The position numbers and the translations under genes were made by a program. The notes under the pieces are model-generated. The model was given only the letters and a program-made list of their open reading frames with translations, made no database searches and was not told where the DNA came from. This document shows positions 1 to 9,135 of a DNA stretch of 64,000 nt, in pieces. The stretch comes from a virus. The stretch lies in the IMG/VR virus record IMGVR_UViG_3300009009_000002, positions 62,001 through 126,000 of that record; one strand, 5' to 3'. Numbering within the stretch: position 1 is the stretch's first letter; each line of letters begins with the position of its first letter.

Positions 1-1640
1 GACACGCTATTAACATAATATATCTTATCTGAACTTACAGGGTCTAGCCAAACATTGAATCCGGGTCTTATCCATGGCATTGCTACAGTTGTAACTGGTG
101 CAGTTTCTACCCCTGAATTTAAAAATCCATATAAAAATTTTGCATATTTTTTAAGAATGTTAGTTGCACTATTTCTGTCAAAGGCAGCAGAGTTAGAGAA
201 TTTTATTAGTGGCTGTTGAGTACTGTAAACTGATAAGCCATATTTTCTTTCTTCTTCACTTGGCCTTAAAAGTGTATCATTATCAATATTATAGTAGTCA
301 GACCACTTTTCTTGACCTGGTGTCTTTGAACCTACTAGTGCTCCAGATGGAACTAGCATTGATTTTTGATAATCAGTTAAATCCTCCTGATATTCTTCTG
401 CTCCGCCAGTAACAACTACCCTTGTTACTTCATTTCCCCAGTCTGTATTTTCTGCTAAGCTTACTATGAGTAGAGGATCTATAACATGATCCTTTAAAAC
501 CTTCTGATTCCAGAAAGGGGGTTTTATTCTAATTAATCCGTCTCTATCTTGATAAAATTCAAGCATTAAGTTTAAGGCTATATCATTAATTGCTACATAC
601 ATGGAATTAACACTTGTATCAGAAGCAGAAACAACAAAATCTACTATTTTTTGCTGAATCAATTCATCACTAATATCACCCATAATTCTAACTCTATCAC
701 TAGCGTTATCCCAGTATCCAGCAGTGTTGCCTTCACTATAAATAGCATTTCCGTTTATGGTTCTCTCTAGCATTGAGCCTATAAATTCTTTTATTGTTTT
801 TCCCCTAAAAGCATTATCAGCTTCACTGCTAACGCCAGCTATTTTACCTATATTAACTCCTTGAGCTAACCACCTTAATCTGTTTCCACCTGTTAATGTG
901 TCTTGAAACCCAATAGCCAGTGGTACTAACGTTTTATTTAACCATGTCATATAATCAGTAGCAGAAAAACTCATAGTGTATCCGTGAGCAGTTCTACTCC
1001 TTCTTTTACTTTTTATATTCCCATCAAATACCATTACATATTTACCGTTGAACATATTTTTAATGAATATTCTTACATTTGTCATATGTTCAATTCCATC
1101 CATAGAAGATAATAACTTTCCATCTTCAGACCTTGTTTCTATCTTATAAAAGTCAGGTAAATAAATCATATCTATGTTAGCAGTTCCTATCGAACCATCC
1201 TTAGCTATTCTTGTGCTGAATGCAGTTACAAACTGATCGACTCTTATATTATCAAAAAATATTAAATATCCAGCATTACCCTCTATCTTTTTTTCTTTTA
1301 TATTAAAACTTCTAACATAATCATTAGATAGTTTATTTGATGTATTAATAGAAGTTGAACCTGTATCTTTTTTTGGTGGAGATGCATTGCTTGCAACGTT
1401 TAAAGCTTTTTTAAGTTCAGCTTTTGTTTGAGGTCCAACAATACCGTCTGTCGTTATACTTCTACTTTTCTGAAAATTAATAACTGCAGACCTAGTATTA
1501 GAGCCAAAAAAGCCATCGACTCCTTTTGTTGAAAAGTTTAATTTTGTCAAAATTGTTTGTAGCTCTTCTACATTTTTATTATATTTTTTACCATTTATAG
1601 TTTGACTAAGAAGACTTGGCCATGAATCTATATTGTACAT
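1..1640 (-). CDS. Baseplate hub / tail protein with N-terminal peptidoglycan-binding domain (C-terminus cut off by window edge)
   Basis: The frame is open from the ATG at 1640 to base 1, so about 546 codons are visible and the C-terminus lies outside the window. The start follows an AAGGATGG ribosome site and sits just after the stop of the upstream hub gene. Residues ~15-80 form a PG_binding_1 domain: a two-helix repeat with 'VDGFFGSNTRSAVINFQK' and 'TDGIVGPQTKAELKKAL'. The remainder is a long beta-rich virion protein without a motif I recognise. It lies last in the order tape measure, 213-aa protein, LysM hub protein, this gene, which is where myoviruses encode hub and baseplate proteins. 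Family knowledge: PG_binding_1 domains attach tail-tip proteins to the cell wall. Inference: a hub or spike component that contacts peptidoglycan during penetration. It could also carry a lytic domain in the missing part. Confidence 0.8.
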   Translation of the reverse strand, partial: MYNIDSWPSLLSQTINGKKYNKNVEELQTILTKLNFSTKGVDGFFGSNTRSAVINFQKSRSITTDGIVGPQTKAELKKALNVASNASPPKKDTGSTSINTSNKLSNDYVRSFNIKEKKIEGNAGYLIFFDNIRVDQFVTAFSTRIAKDGSIGTANIDMIYLPDFYKIETRSEDGKLLSSMDGIEHMTNVRIFIKNMFNGKYVMVFDGNIKSKRRSRTAHGYTMSFSATDYMTWLNKTLVPLAIGFQDTLTGGNRLRWLAQGVNIGKIAGVSSEADNAFRGKTIKEFIGSMLERTINGNAIYSEGNTAGYWDNASDRVRIMGDISDELIQQKIVDFVVSASDTSVNSMYVAINDIALNLMLEFYQDRDGLIRIKPPFWNQKVLKDHVIDPLLIVSLAENTDWGNEVTRVVVTGGAEEYQEDLTDYQKSMLVPSGALVGSKTPGQEKWSDYYNIDNDTLLRPSEEERKYGLSVYSTQQPLIKFSNSAAFDRNSATNILKKYAKFLYGFLNSGVETAPVTTVAMPWIRPGFNVWLDPVSSDKIYYVNSV

Positions 1641-1652
1641 AGTGCACCATCC

Positions 1653-3257
1653 TTATGTTGATAATGTATTATAAATTCTCTCAGGCATATTCTTTAGAAC
1701 GGGAATAGCCATTTTTTGATAGTATGGTATTAATTCAGTATTAGAGGATACAGCGTATTTATCATTATAAGTAAACTTTTCATCTAATGCTACATATGAT
1801 ATTGAATACTGATACAAGAATTTTTGTATAGCTGCTTTATTAAATGATATATTTTGAATAAAGCCATAATAAGTTCTACCCTCAATTACTAATTCAGTTT
1901 TATACTGACTAACATACTCAAAATTATTATTTTTAACATCTTCACTATAAGTTTTATAATTTGTTAAAAATTTATGTCTTTCAAGTTCATGTTTCATATC
2001 AAGCATAAATCCTGTAAATGATATGTTTATTGGGTTTTTACCTGTTCTCATTAAAAACCATCCGGCATTTGTTTTGTTCATTTGTTGAGTATTAGATCTG
2101 CTCTCTTGAAAAGATGATGGTGAAATTAAAAATGGTATTATTTTTTGTCCACCTCTTAAGTCTGTAAATCTTAAAATGCAGTTATGATAACCAGGCATTT
2201 CCCATGCCTGGTCTTTCCACTTAGGAGCTGCCTTTCCTCCGTAAGAACTAAAGTAAACATTAACATCGTCATAATCTGTTCTTACATCTTTAGTCTGCAA
2301 ATATCTTTCCTTCTCTATAAGTTCATAGTCTATTTTTCTCTCAATTGTTCTGGTTAAGTTTTGAATAAATAAAGATTGACTCTCACCTATTCTTTCTAAG
2401 ACTCTTGGAAGGTCGGGAGTAAAAACAACAGTATTAGGCTCTATATTTAAAGGATCAGTTATATGTGGATTCATAAGTAACAATGTATCATATGTATCCT
2501 TTGGATTATCGCTTATTGTCATTGCAATTTCTTCTAATGCATTCCAGTCTATACGCTTAAATTCAATATTATCAAAATCTCTTCTCATTATAGCTTTTTC
2601 AACCATAACTTCACCAACTACAAATTTATGATACTTAGTTATGTTTTTAGCTGCACCAATAGGCTCGTAATTTATTGTTTTATATATATTAATAAATTTC
2701 ATTTTTTCTACAACTTCATCTTTTACTTCTTCAAGGTTAGAAAAATTACCACCACCACTACCATTCATTTCTGCAAAAGATGATATGTTATCAACTTTTA
2801 AATTTTCTTGTTCTATTAAATATATACATAAATCAACTAAGGACTTTTTTTGAGAATCAGATAATGTGCTACCTTCTTTCCCTCCTAAGCATATAGCAAT
2901 ACTATTTCTTACCTCTCTTTTATTGGAGGGTAGTTCATTTTTTTGAAACAAAGGTCTGCACTCATAAATCAAACCATCATACTGCAGAGTAGGTTTACTT
3001 GACTCACCAGGGCCTTTTATTACATAATGATAAAATATACCTGATATAGCTGTTGTGTAAGAAGTTAATTGATTTTGATCTAATCTTTGGCCTCTCCACT
3101 TTTTATCTTCAGAGTGAGCAGTATTTAATAGACCAATATCTAAATATTCTTGGTTTTCATCACATATTATTATTTTTGTATCATTAAGATCCAAAAATTC
3201 CTTTTCTCTTAGTTGAGGCTTATACTTAAAAGCTTCTTTAACTTTTATTATTTTCAA
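1653..3257 (-). CDS. Baseplate hub protein with degenerate amidase_2-like domain and LysM-like domain
   Basis: 534 aa, ATG start, 12 bp before the next hub gene. Residues ~40-190 resemble an amidase_2/PGRP fold: 'NTAHSEDKKW' at the first zinc-histidine position, 'IFYHYVI', 'DGLIYECRPL', 'SIAICLGG'. At the place where active enzymes have GHxx...CPG, this protein reads 'SFAEMNGSGGGNF', so two of the three expected zinc ligands appear lost and the domain is probably binding-only. Residues ~230-280 look LysM-like ('YDTLLLMNPHITDPLNIEP', then 'VVFTPDLP'), as in many tail hub proteins. The C-terminal ~200 residues resemble hub protein cores but have no motif I can name. The position after the tape measure supports a tail-tip role. 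The amidase comparison is by eye and needs a structure search. Confidence 0.68.
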   Translation of the reverse strand: MKIIKVKEAFKYKPQLREKEFLDLNDTKIIICDENQEYLDIGLLNTAHSEDKKWRGQRLDQNQLTSYTTAISGIFYHYVIKGPGESSKPTLQYDGLIYECRPLFQKNELPSNKREVRNSIAICLGGKEGSTLSDSQKKSLVDLCIYLIEQENLKVDNISSFAEMNGSGGGNFSNLEEVKDEVVEKMKFINIYKTINYEPIGAAKNITKYHKFVVGEVMVEKAIMRRDFDNIEFKRIDWNALEEIAMTISDNPKDTYDTLLLMNPHITDPLNIEPNTVVFTPDLPRVLERIGESQSLFIQNLTRTIERKIDYELIEKERYLQTKDVRTDYDDVNVYFSSYGGKAAPKWKDQAWEMPGYHNCILRFTDLRGGQKIIPFLISPSSFQESRSNTQQMNKTNAGWFLMRTGKNPINISFTGFMLDMKHELERHKFLTNYKTYSEDVKNNNFEYVSQYKTELVIEGRTYYGFIQNISFNKAAIQKFLYQYSISYVALDEKFTYNDKYAVSSNTELIPYYQKMAIPVLKNMPERIYNTLST

Positions 3258-3272
3258 AAAAAATCACCTCAC

Positions 3273-3914
3273 TTAAATAATCTTTACATTTTTTTCATAA
3301 GTATCTAAAAATATATGAGTATCATCTGATATCATTAAAGTTAAAATATAGTCGCCTATGATACTTGGTGATGTAAATGAAACATCAAATATTTTAGCTT
3401 TACCAAAATCTTCACTTACATCTTCATTGCCAGGAACATTTATGTCATCAGTAATAATAAGTGGAAACTCTTCTTGTACTTGAATTATATCTGATACATC
3501 TTTAAATTGTATAATTAATTTAATGTTCTTATCATCTGTCCAGCTAAAAAAGGTACCTGCATTTGTAAATTCAATAGTTGCATTTACTTGTGAGTCACTT
3601 GCTATTTCAGTTAAAATGTCGTCTGATTTATGGCTTGCTCTTTTTAAGAAATTATTAACTGCATCAACATAATATTGATTATCTAATTTTGTTCTTGAAG
3701 ATAAATCTCTTATAGTTGAAACATTGTCTTTTATCTTTTTCTCTATTATTTTTAATTTACTTACTTGCTCTTTAAAAAACTTAACATCATTTCCCGAATA
3801 GTTGTCTGTATTCTCAGCTATCTTATTATCTATATCTGATTTTATTAATTCAGATTCAGTCATCATATCCTTATTTCTTTTTAATAATATATGTATCTTC
3901 TCTAAATAATCCAT
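3273..3914 (-). CDS. Virion-associated protein, N-terminal coiled coil plus beta domain, unknown function
   Basis: 213 aa, ATG start, between the tape measure and the LysM hub gene. Residues 1-100 are charged and helical with heptad-like spacing, consistent with a coiled coil. Residues ~110-213 are rich in beta-forming residues ('ATIEFTNAGTFFSWTDDKN', 'FDVSFTSPSIIGDYILTLM'), suggesting an immunoglobulin-like or other beta-sandwich domain. No catalytic motif or signal peptide is visible. Its place in the tail cluster and tight spacing to both neighbours (14 and 20 bp) argue for a small tail-tip or baseplate component co-expressed with them. I do not recognise the family. Confidence 0.6.
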   Translation of the reverse strand: MDYLEKIHILLKRNKDMMTESELIKSDIDNKIAENTDNYSGNDVKFFKEQVSKLKIIEKKIKDNVSTIRDLSSRTKLDNQYYVDAVNNFLKRASHKSDDILTEIASDSQVNATIEFTNAGTFFSWTDDKNIKLIIQFKDVSDIIQVQEEFPLIITDDINVPGNEDVSEDFGKAKIFDVSFTSPSIIGDYILTLMISDDTHIFLDTYEKNVKII

Positions 3915-3934
3915 GTTTCACCTCTTTGAATTTA

Positions 3935-6900
3935 CTAAAGTCCTGGAACCCAATTCCATAATTTCGGAACGTTTCTGTCAAACCAACTAGTACCTTCATT
4001 ATTAGGAGTAACACTGCTTGATGCAGTTCCAGCACTCTTACCTTCTATCTTTCCTAATCTTTCATCAAGGTCTTTTTGTAGATTTGACATTGAGTCTATA
4101 ACTGATTTAACTGATGTTTGCAAGTCAGTCCATCCACCCTTTAAATCTCCAGCTTCAGATCCTGGAGCGTCAACTGTTGTCATAACATTTCTTACTACAT
4201 CCATTAATATTTTTTTCTGTTCGTCACTTGAACTGTCGTGGTAAGACGCTTCAATTAAATCAGCCTTTAATGCTTCTCTTCTATGCTCATTACCTGGACC
4301 TAAGATTTTCTCAAAGAAGGCGTCTTGTTTTTGTGTCTTCTTTTCTATTGCCTCATTATCATCATCTTTGCCAACTACTAATTTTCCTAAATTTCCAGCA
4401 ATCAGTTTCTCTTGGTCTGTTAATAATGTCTCAAGATTTGGACTGTTTTCAATACTTTCACTAGTACCCATCAATGCAAGCTTTGCAATATCTTTTTGAC
4501 TACCTCCAAGGTATTTAAGCATGACTCCACCAACGCCCGATACAAGTTTTACTTGTTCTTCGTAATCCTTCATTACTTGAGGAAAAAGCTCAGCATCAGT
4601 ATATATTTTAGATTTTGCAAGTCTTGTTGCAGAGTCTAAAGTTTTACCCATTAGAGCTAGGGAACCCCTGCCTTTCTCGCCTTCTTTTGTAAATGGACCC
4701 ATACCCGTTTTTATATTTGGATTTTCTTTTTCAAAATTATCAATAAAATTCTTTAGGTTTTTAACGTCACCTTCATCTCCAGACATTGCTGCAAGTGTCA
4801 GGCTTTCAAACTCACGTTTTTGAGATGTATTTAAATATTTATCATCATTTATTTCGCTTATAATAGACACAAGCTCTCCTTGTGACTTTACCATTAATTT
4901 TTCTCTTTCTTCTTGAGCTTTTTCGGCCGCTTTCTTCATATCTTTAATTGACCCACTACCCTTTATTTTTTCATGGTTAGGGTCTTCTGTAAATTTATTA
5001 ACAGTGTCAATATCAACTGGCTTATATCTATCCCCTTCTTCTGCTCCAACTAAAGTTAACTTACTTCCAATTCCAAAGAATCCGCCTCTTTTTTGTATTC
5101 TACTAGCCTCTAATCTATCTTTATCTGTGAAGTACTGCTCTGTAGGCATTGCCCCTGAATAATTAGGGTCACTTGATGTTCTTAAATAATTTAACTCTAC
5201 TAAAAGATTACTCTTTTGATAAACATCCATTTTACCCCATTGAGTATTACCCTTATTATCTTTTTCACTATCATAATCCCTTAACATATTTTGAATTTCA
5301 ACTTGTCTTTCTGCAAACTTTTGATTTGCAGATAATTTAGAGCTTACACCTTTATCCATATCTATGCCATATGCATAAGCCATATGCTCTCTCATTTTAT
5401 TTAAATCCATTTCCTTGACCTTTGGATCATTTATTAAAGCATTAACATGATAAAGGTCAAAATGCTTCCTAATATTTTTAGCAGTATCGCCAGTTATATA
5501 ATCGCTTCTAGTGGCAAAGCTATAGTTTGATTTATACTCTCCTCTTGCTGTCTCAAATGAACTTATCATTTCATTACTAATATCAGCACCCTGTCTCTTT
5601 AAATCTTGCATTCCTTCTTTAACACCTTTTATTATTTCCTTATAAACTTCTTTGCCTGTCTCTCTAGCTTCTATAGAAAAGCTTCTTCCTTGACCTAAAT
5701 TGGCTGAGTCATACTTGGTGCCAGTTAACCAATCAGAAACCTTTGTAACTGCTCCTACAGCCATCTCTGTCACAGGAGTAAATCTATCCCCAACTGTATC
5801 CTTAAATTTTTCCCATGGGTCTCTTACAAATGTACGCCAAGCACCTTTCCTGTTAGCATTTATATCTGCTAATAAATCTTGCTGTCTGGTTAAGTTGGCA
5901 GCATCTCTTAGCAGTTTTCCATTGTCAGCTTCCTGATAATTTAAGAAGTTTCCAAATAATCTTCCGGCATCTGAATTATCACCAAATGCTAAACTTAATA
6001 TTTGCTCATATGATAAATCTGCATTTCTTAAAGATGGATCTCCTAGTTGCCTTTTGGCAGCTTGCGATATAGTTGTTGCAATCTTTGATTGCTCTGCTGC
6101 GCTAAGTCCACCTAGAATTTTACCTGCTCGATTTACCCATTCATTTGATGCAGCTATATTTCCTTTATCTCTTAACTCATTTAATTTAGCAGTACCTTTG
6201 TTTGTTAATTGTTCTAATGTTGAACCGCTGGCTGCAAAACTTTTAAATGATTCAGGATTAAATACAAAGCTTTTTGTATCTTCACTCCAGTCAAAGAAAT
6301 TAAGACCTGCGCCAATAACCTCGCCCCTGTTTAAGAATTGTTGCATGTAACTAATTGTCATAGAAGAAGCCTGATTAACTCCTCCAATATTAGAAATATA
6401 ATTAAATAGCTCTCTTTGTCTTGGGTCTGAGCCTTGCATAATTTTAGATTTATCATACATTGAACTCACATATGCTATAGTATCTCCGGCTACTTGCATA
6501 GAATTTGTAGGAGATAATGTTGTGCCTTGTCTTAACTGCTCCCCAAGTGCAAATGAAGACTGCATAAATTCGTCAGCACTTCTTCCGGTGAAAGAGCCAA
6601 GCACTTTACTCCTGGATGCAAAATAATCAAAATTTTGACTAGAAATACCTGACTTATTCATTTCACTCATAAGACCAGCTACATCTTCAAATGTCTTATT
6701 TAATATTAATGCACTCTTTTTAACGTAATCTGTTAATTTAGACATCTTATTTTGAAATGTCTCTAAGTCTTTAACATCTTTTAATAATCCGCCCTCTGTA
6801 AACTTAGCCATTAGGGTAGTAGTCTCTTGGTCTGTGATTCCTTTTTCAGTATTCATGTGTCTTAAAAATCTTGCAGCTCCCCATCTTTGAGACTGGTCAA

Positions 6901-7504
6901 ATCCTGCAATATCTCTTGTATTTGTAGATTCTCTTGGATTTATAAATCTATAAGATTCACGAAGTAAATACTGATTTATTGATGCATGCTGTTGGGCTTG
7001 ATTCAAACCTATATTAAATAAGCCTCCAACAGCTGCGCCTCCAACGACACCACCAGCTATCCCACCAACAAGTCCAGGAACTAAGGCCGTACCTAAAATA
7101 CTACCGGCTGCAGATGTTCCAAATTTAGCTCCTGATATTGCGGCATCACCAAGTCTAGATCCATAATCAGTTCTTATTTGATCCATTTGATGCTGATTAA
7201 CTCTGTTTCTATCTACAAATACAGAATCTATAAAACCCGCTTGAGGCATATTTAATTGACTAATGGAGCCCCTAAATTGTTGCCTTGCCGCCTGAGTCGA
7301 AGGAGAAAATGGAAACATTGGAGGTGCATACTCTGGCGAATAATTTACATAATCGCTCATATATTGAGCATTAGGCTGATGCCCAACATTTACAGAATTG
7401 TTCTTTGAAGTATTGGAGGCAATCGTATGTATAGCGTTTAATTGTTGTGCTTGTAGTTGTACTAATTTTTCCATACTATCTCTTAAAGATTGCTCCATGT
7501 TCAC
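3935..7504 (-). CDS. Tail tape measure protein
   Basis: 1189 aa, the longest gene of the tail cluster, directly downstream of the tail-chaperone pair as in most long-tailed phages. It starts at GTG 7504, two bases after the stop of the frameshifted chaperone; an in-frame ATG lies two codons on. The N-terminus is a Gln-rich helix. Residues ~115-165 are a glycine/alanine-rich hydrophobic stretch ('GLVGGIAGGVVGGAAVGGLF'), a membrane-active segment typical of tape measures. The rest is largely helical and charged, with Lys/Glu-rich stretches around residues 880-920. Role (family knowledge): sets tail length and is ejected to help DNA cross the envelope. The call rests on size, position and the hydrophobic stretch, not on sequence similarity that I could test. 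Confidence 0.78.
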   Translation of the reverse strand: MNMEQSLRDSMEKLVQLQAQQLNAIHTIASNTSKNNSVNVGHQPNAQYMSDYVNYSPEYAPPMFPFSPSTQAARQQFRGSISQLNMPQAGFIDSVFVDRNRVNQHQMDQIRTDYGSRLGDAAISGAKFGTSAAGSILGTALVPGLVGGIAGGVVGGAAVGGLFNIGLNQAQQHASINQYLLRESYRFINPRESTNTRDIAGFDQSQRWGAARFLRHMNTEKGITDQETTTLMAKFTEGGLLKDVKDLETFQNKMSKLTDYVKKSALILNKTFEDVAGLMSEMNKSGISSQNFDYFASRSKVLGSFTGRSADEFMQSSFALGEQLRQGTTLSPTNSMQVAGDTIAYVSSMYDKSKIMQGSDPRQRELFNYISNIGGVNQASSMTISYMQQFLNRGEVIGAGLNFFDWSEDTKSFVFNPESFKSFAASGSTLEQLTNKGTAKLNELRDKGNIAASNEWVNRAGKILGGLSAAEQSKIATTISQAAKRQLGDPSLRNADLSYEQILSLAFGDNSDAGRLFGNFLNYQEADNGKLLRDAANLTRQQDLLADINANRKGAWRTFVRDPWEKFKDTVGDRFTPVTEMAVGAVTKVSDWLTGTKYDSANLGQGRSFSIEARETGKEVYKEIIKGVKEGMQDLKRQGADISNEMISSFETARGEYKSNYSFATRSDYITGDTAKNIRKHFDLYHVNALINDPKVKEMDLNKMREHMAYAYGIDMDKGVSSKLSANQKFAERQVEIQNMLRDYDSEKDNKGNTQWGKMDVYQKSNLLVELNYLRTSSDPNYSGAMPTEQYFTDKDRLEASRIQKRGGFFGIGSKLTLVGAEEGDRYKPVDIDTVNKFTEDPNHEKIKGSGSIKDMKKAAEKAQEEREKLMVKSQGELVSIISEINDDKYLNTSQKREFESLTLAAMSGDEGDVKNLKNFIDNFEKENPNIKTGMGPFTKEGEKGRGSLALMGKTLDSATRLAKSKIYTDAELFPQVMKDYEEQVKLVSGVGGVMLKYLGGSQKDIAKLALMGTSESIENSPNLETLLTDQEKLIAGNLGKLVVGKDDDNEAIEKKTQKQDAFFEKILGPGNEHRREALKADLIEASYHDSSSDEQKKILMDVVRNVMTTVDAPGSEAGDLKGGWTDLQTSVKSVIDSMSNLQKDLDERLGKIEGKSAGTASSSVTPNNEGTSWFDRNVPKLWNWVPGL

Positions 7505-7506
7505 TT

Positions 7507-8444
7507 TTAATCACCAGCCTTTTCATCGTCTTTTAATTCTGAAATACCTAAATTTCTTTTTATATTATCTCTTTTATATTTAGGTAAGAAGAACTTAGTT
7601 TTATAATGGTCACTAAGATCAAGGGTTATTGTATCGGGTGTAGTTGCTTTTATTTCCTCTATAAAATCTTCTATCTCTTTATCTACTTCAGTCTCTTTAT
7701 CCTTATCTCTTTCTTTGATATACTCTAATCCAATCTTTGGATTAGCTAAAACTCCTACAACATCTAATCTATCCAGTATTCTATCTACTAGAACTTTATT
7801 ATCTTCATATTCATTTTTCTTGTTATTCATTATTTCCTGATAATGAAAAAGCCATTGAGCATCTGTCATCTTTTGAAATCTTTCTTCTGTGATAACGCCG
7901 TTTTTCTCGTACAAGACTGTTGATACAACCTTGCCGAACGGCGTTCCTAAAAATTTTTTATATCATCCACAATCTTGCCTTCATTTATATATATATTATT
8001 TTGCCTCTGGACACAATCTATATAAAATTGATATGTTTTTTGTATTACAATAGCTGGCATTCTTAATATTTGCTTATATAAGCTCTCTCTTTTTTTACTG
8101 TTTTCATATTTATCAAGGTTATCTCTTTCTATTGGAATTCCATTTATAGAAATAATAGCTTGAGATAATATGCTAGCTGCTCTTATCTTTTCAATTACAT
8201 CAATAGGTATGGTAGGATTTGCTGATAATAAAATCGCCTCTGAGATTAGAAGTTCTTCAGTATTTAAAACTTTTAACTTTACCTTAAACCCTTCAACTAT
8301 ATCTTTTTCATCTACCACAACTCCCTTTTTTAAAAAATCCTCAAAAAAAGTTTCAATATCAGAAGCAGATGAAAATGAATAATTTAATATCTTGTCCGTT
8401 GACTCATCTTTATTTTGCACATTAATGTTTTCATTTTGTTCCAT
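7507..8444 (-). CDS. Tail assembly chaperone, G-T fusion product made by -1 ribosomal frameshift
   Basis: The first reading frame (ATG 8444) ends at TAG 7949-7947. Immediately before that stop is A AAT TTT (7956-7950), a canonical X XXY YYZ slippery heptamer in the zero frame. In the -1 frame the message continues without interruption as 'LGTPFGKVVSTVLYEKNG' and on to TAA at 7509-7507, adding 147 residues for a product of about 312 aa. The T part has no good start of its own: the first TTG (7914) lies 36 bases inside the open -1 frame, and the codons before it read as convincing protein. The layout matches lambda gpG/gpGT and its equivalents directly upstream of the tape measure. Family knowledge: the short and long forms coat the tape measure during tail assembly. 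The frameshift is inferred. Confidence 0.75.
7947..8444 (-). CDS. Tail assembly chaperone, short form (gpG-like)
   Basis: 165 aa, ATG at 8444 preceded by AAAAAGGAGTG. Helical and acidic with no catalytic motif. It is encoded between the tail tube gene and the tape measure and stops at the slippery heptamer described for the fusion product, so it is the product of ribosomes that do not shift. A hairpin terminator upstream (8502-8536) and an AT-rich stretch at about 8460-8490 suggest that the chaperone and tape-measure genes start a new transcript here. Assigned by position and frameshift architecture rather than by sequence similarity. Confidence 0.72.
   Translation of the reverse strand: MEQNENINVQNKDESTDKILNYSFSSASDIETFFEDFLKKGVVVDEKDIVEGFKVKLKVLNTEELLISEAILLSANPTIPIDVIEKIRAASILSQAIISINGIPIERDNLDKYENSKKRESLYKQILRMPAIVIQKTYQFYIDCVQRQNNIYINEGKIVDDIKNF
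7950..7956 (-). promoter_or_regulatory. Programmed -1 ribosomal frameshift site
   Basis: Read on the minus strand, the zero frame is ATA AAA AAT TTT TAG. The heptamer A AAT TTT allows tandem -1 slippage (AAT to AAA in the P site, TTT to TTT in the A site), after which translation proceeds TTA GGA ACG CCG. The stop codon follows directly. Downstream, GAACGCCGTTCGGC could form a short stem (GCCG/CGGC) that may stimulate shifting. The overlapping -1 frame encodes the second half of the tail chaperone. Confidence 0.72.
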
Positions 8445-8501
8445 AGGTGTTCACTCCTTTTTATTTTTTTATATATTTATAGTATAACATTTTTTACACA
8501 C

Positions 8502-8536
8502 AAAAAAGAGAGGCACTATTTCTACCTCTCTTTTTA
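8502..8536 (-). terminator. Rho-independent terminator after tail tube gene
   Basis: Stem AAAAAAGAGAGG / CCTCTCTTTTT with an 11-base loop, just past the stop of the tube gene at 8545. The A/T-flanked stem would work in either direction but is placed for the minus-strand transcript. Confidence 0.7.
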
Positions 8537-8544
8537 TATTAAAA

Positions 8545-9114
8545 TTATTCTGTTGTTAAGGAAACAATTTCTTCATACATTATATTAACATTTTCAGCTA
8601 TCAATACTTGGCCTGCACTTATACTTTCGTTTCTTGATTGTATCCAGCAAGTACTAAATACTCTTGAATAACGAAGAGGATTCCCTTCTTCGCTACTATA
8701 AGCTGCAAACATTAAATTTATAGGTTTATCAATTTCTTTTAATGATGCTATTGCTGTTTTACCCTCATTTGAAGGGGTAACATTTGAGCCTGTTCCAGGT
8801 CCATAGTGTAAAAGATTTACTAGGTCTTTACCAAATACAAATAATCTTGCAAGTGATATTTGACCAGTCGCTCTTCCAGGTACTAGATATGGTCTATCTG
8901 AACCTAACTCAAATATCATTTCTATTTGTCTTTGCTCTCCCCAGTTATATCCCTGAATAACGCCTATTCTTTTAAAATCAGTTCTCTCTGCAGTTAAAGT
9001 TGGAGCAGCATAAATAATACACTTTGATGCACTTATAAAGCTACCTGGCTTTATATTGTCATCTATATGTCTTTTTTGATAATCCCAATTAGTTTCAAAA
9101 TTTGTATCAGCCAT
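8545..9114 (-). CDS. Tail tube protein
   Basis: 189 aa, ATG start, 21 bp downstream of the sheath gene. It is a compact, mixed alpha/beta protein with a size and composition typical of contractile-tail tube subunits: 'ERTDFKRIGVIQGYNWGEQR' and a 'SLARLFVFGKDLVNLL' helix. The order sheath then tube then chaperones then tape measure is the standard myovirus order. Role (family knowledge): polymerises into the inner tube through which tape measure and DNA pass. A terminator follows at 8502-8536, so this gene probably ends the head/sheath/tube transcript. Confidence 0.8.
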   Translation of the reverse strand: MADTNFETNWDYQKRHIDDNIKPGSFISASKCIIYAAPTLTAERTDFKRIGVIQGYNWGEQRQIEMIFELGSDRPYLVPGRATGQISLARLFVFGKDLVNLLHYGPGTGSNVTPSNEGKTAIASLKEIDKPINLMFAAYSSEEGNPLRYSRVFSTCWIQSRNESISAGQVLIAENVNIMYEEIVSLTTE

Positions 9115-9135
9115 TTTTAATTACACCCCTTTCTT

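Noticed and set aside
209-412. Short plus-strand frame near the left edge
   Set aside because: Lies opposite the partial hub gene, whose frame is open through the whole region and encodes a recognisable domain.
8450-8495. Late promoter like T4 TATAAATA before the chaperone gene
   Set aside because: ACTATAAATATAT is present on the minus strand, but in such AT-rich DNA a single short match is not evidence; kept only as a possibility.
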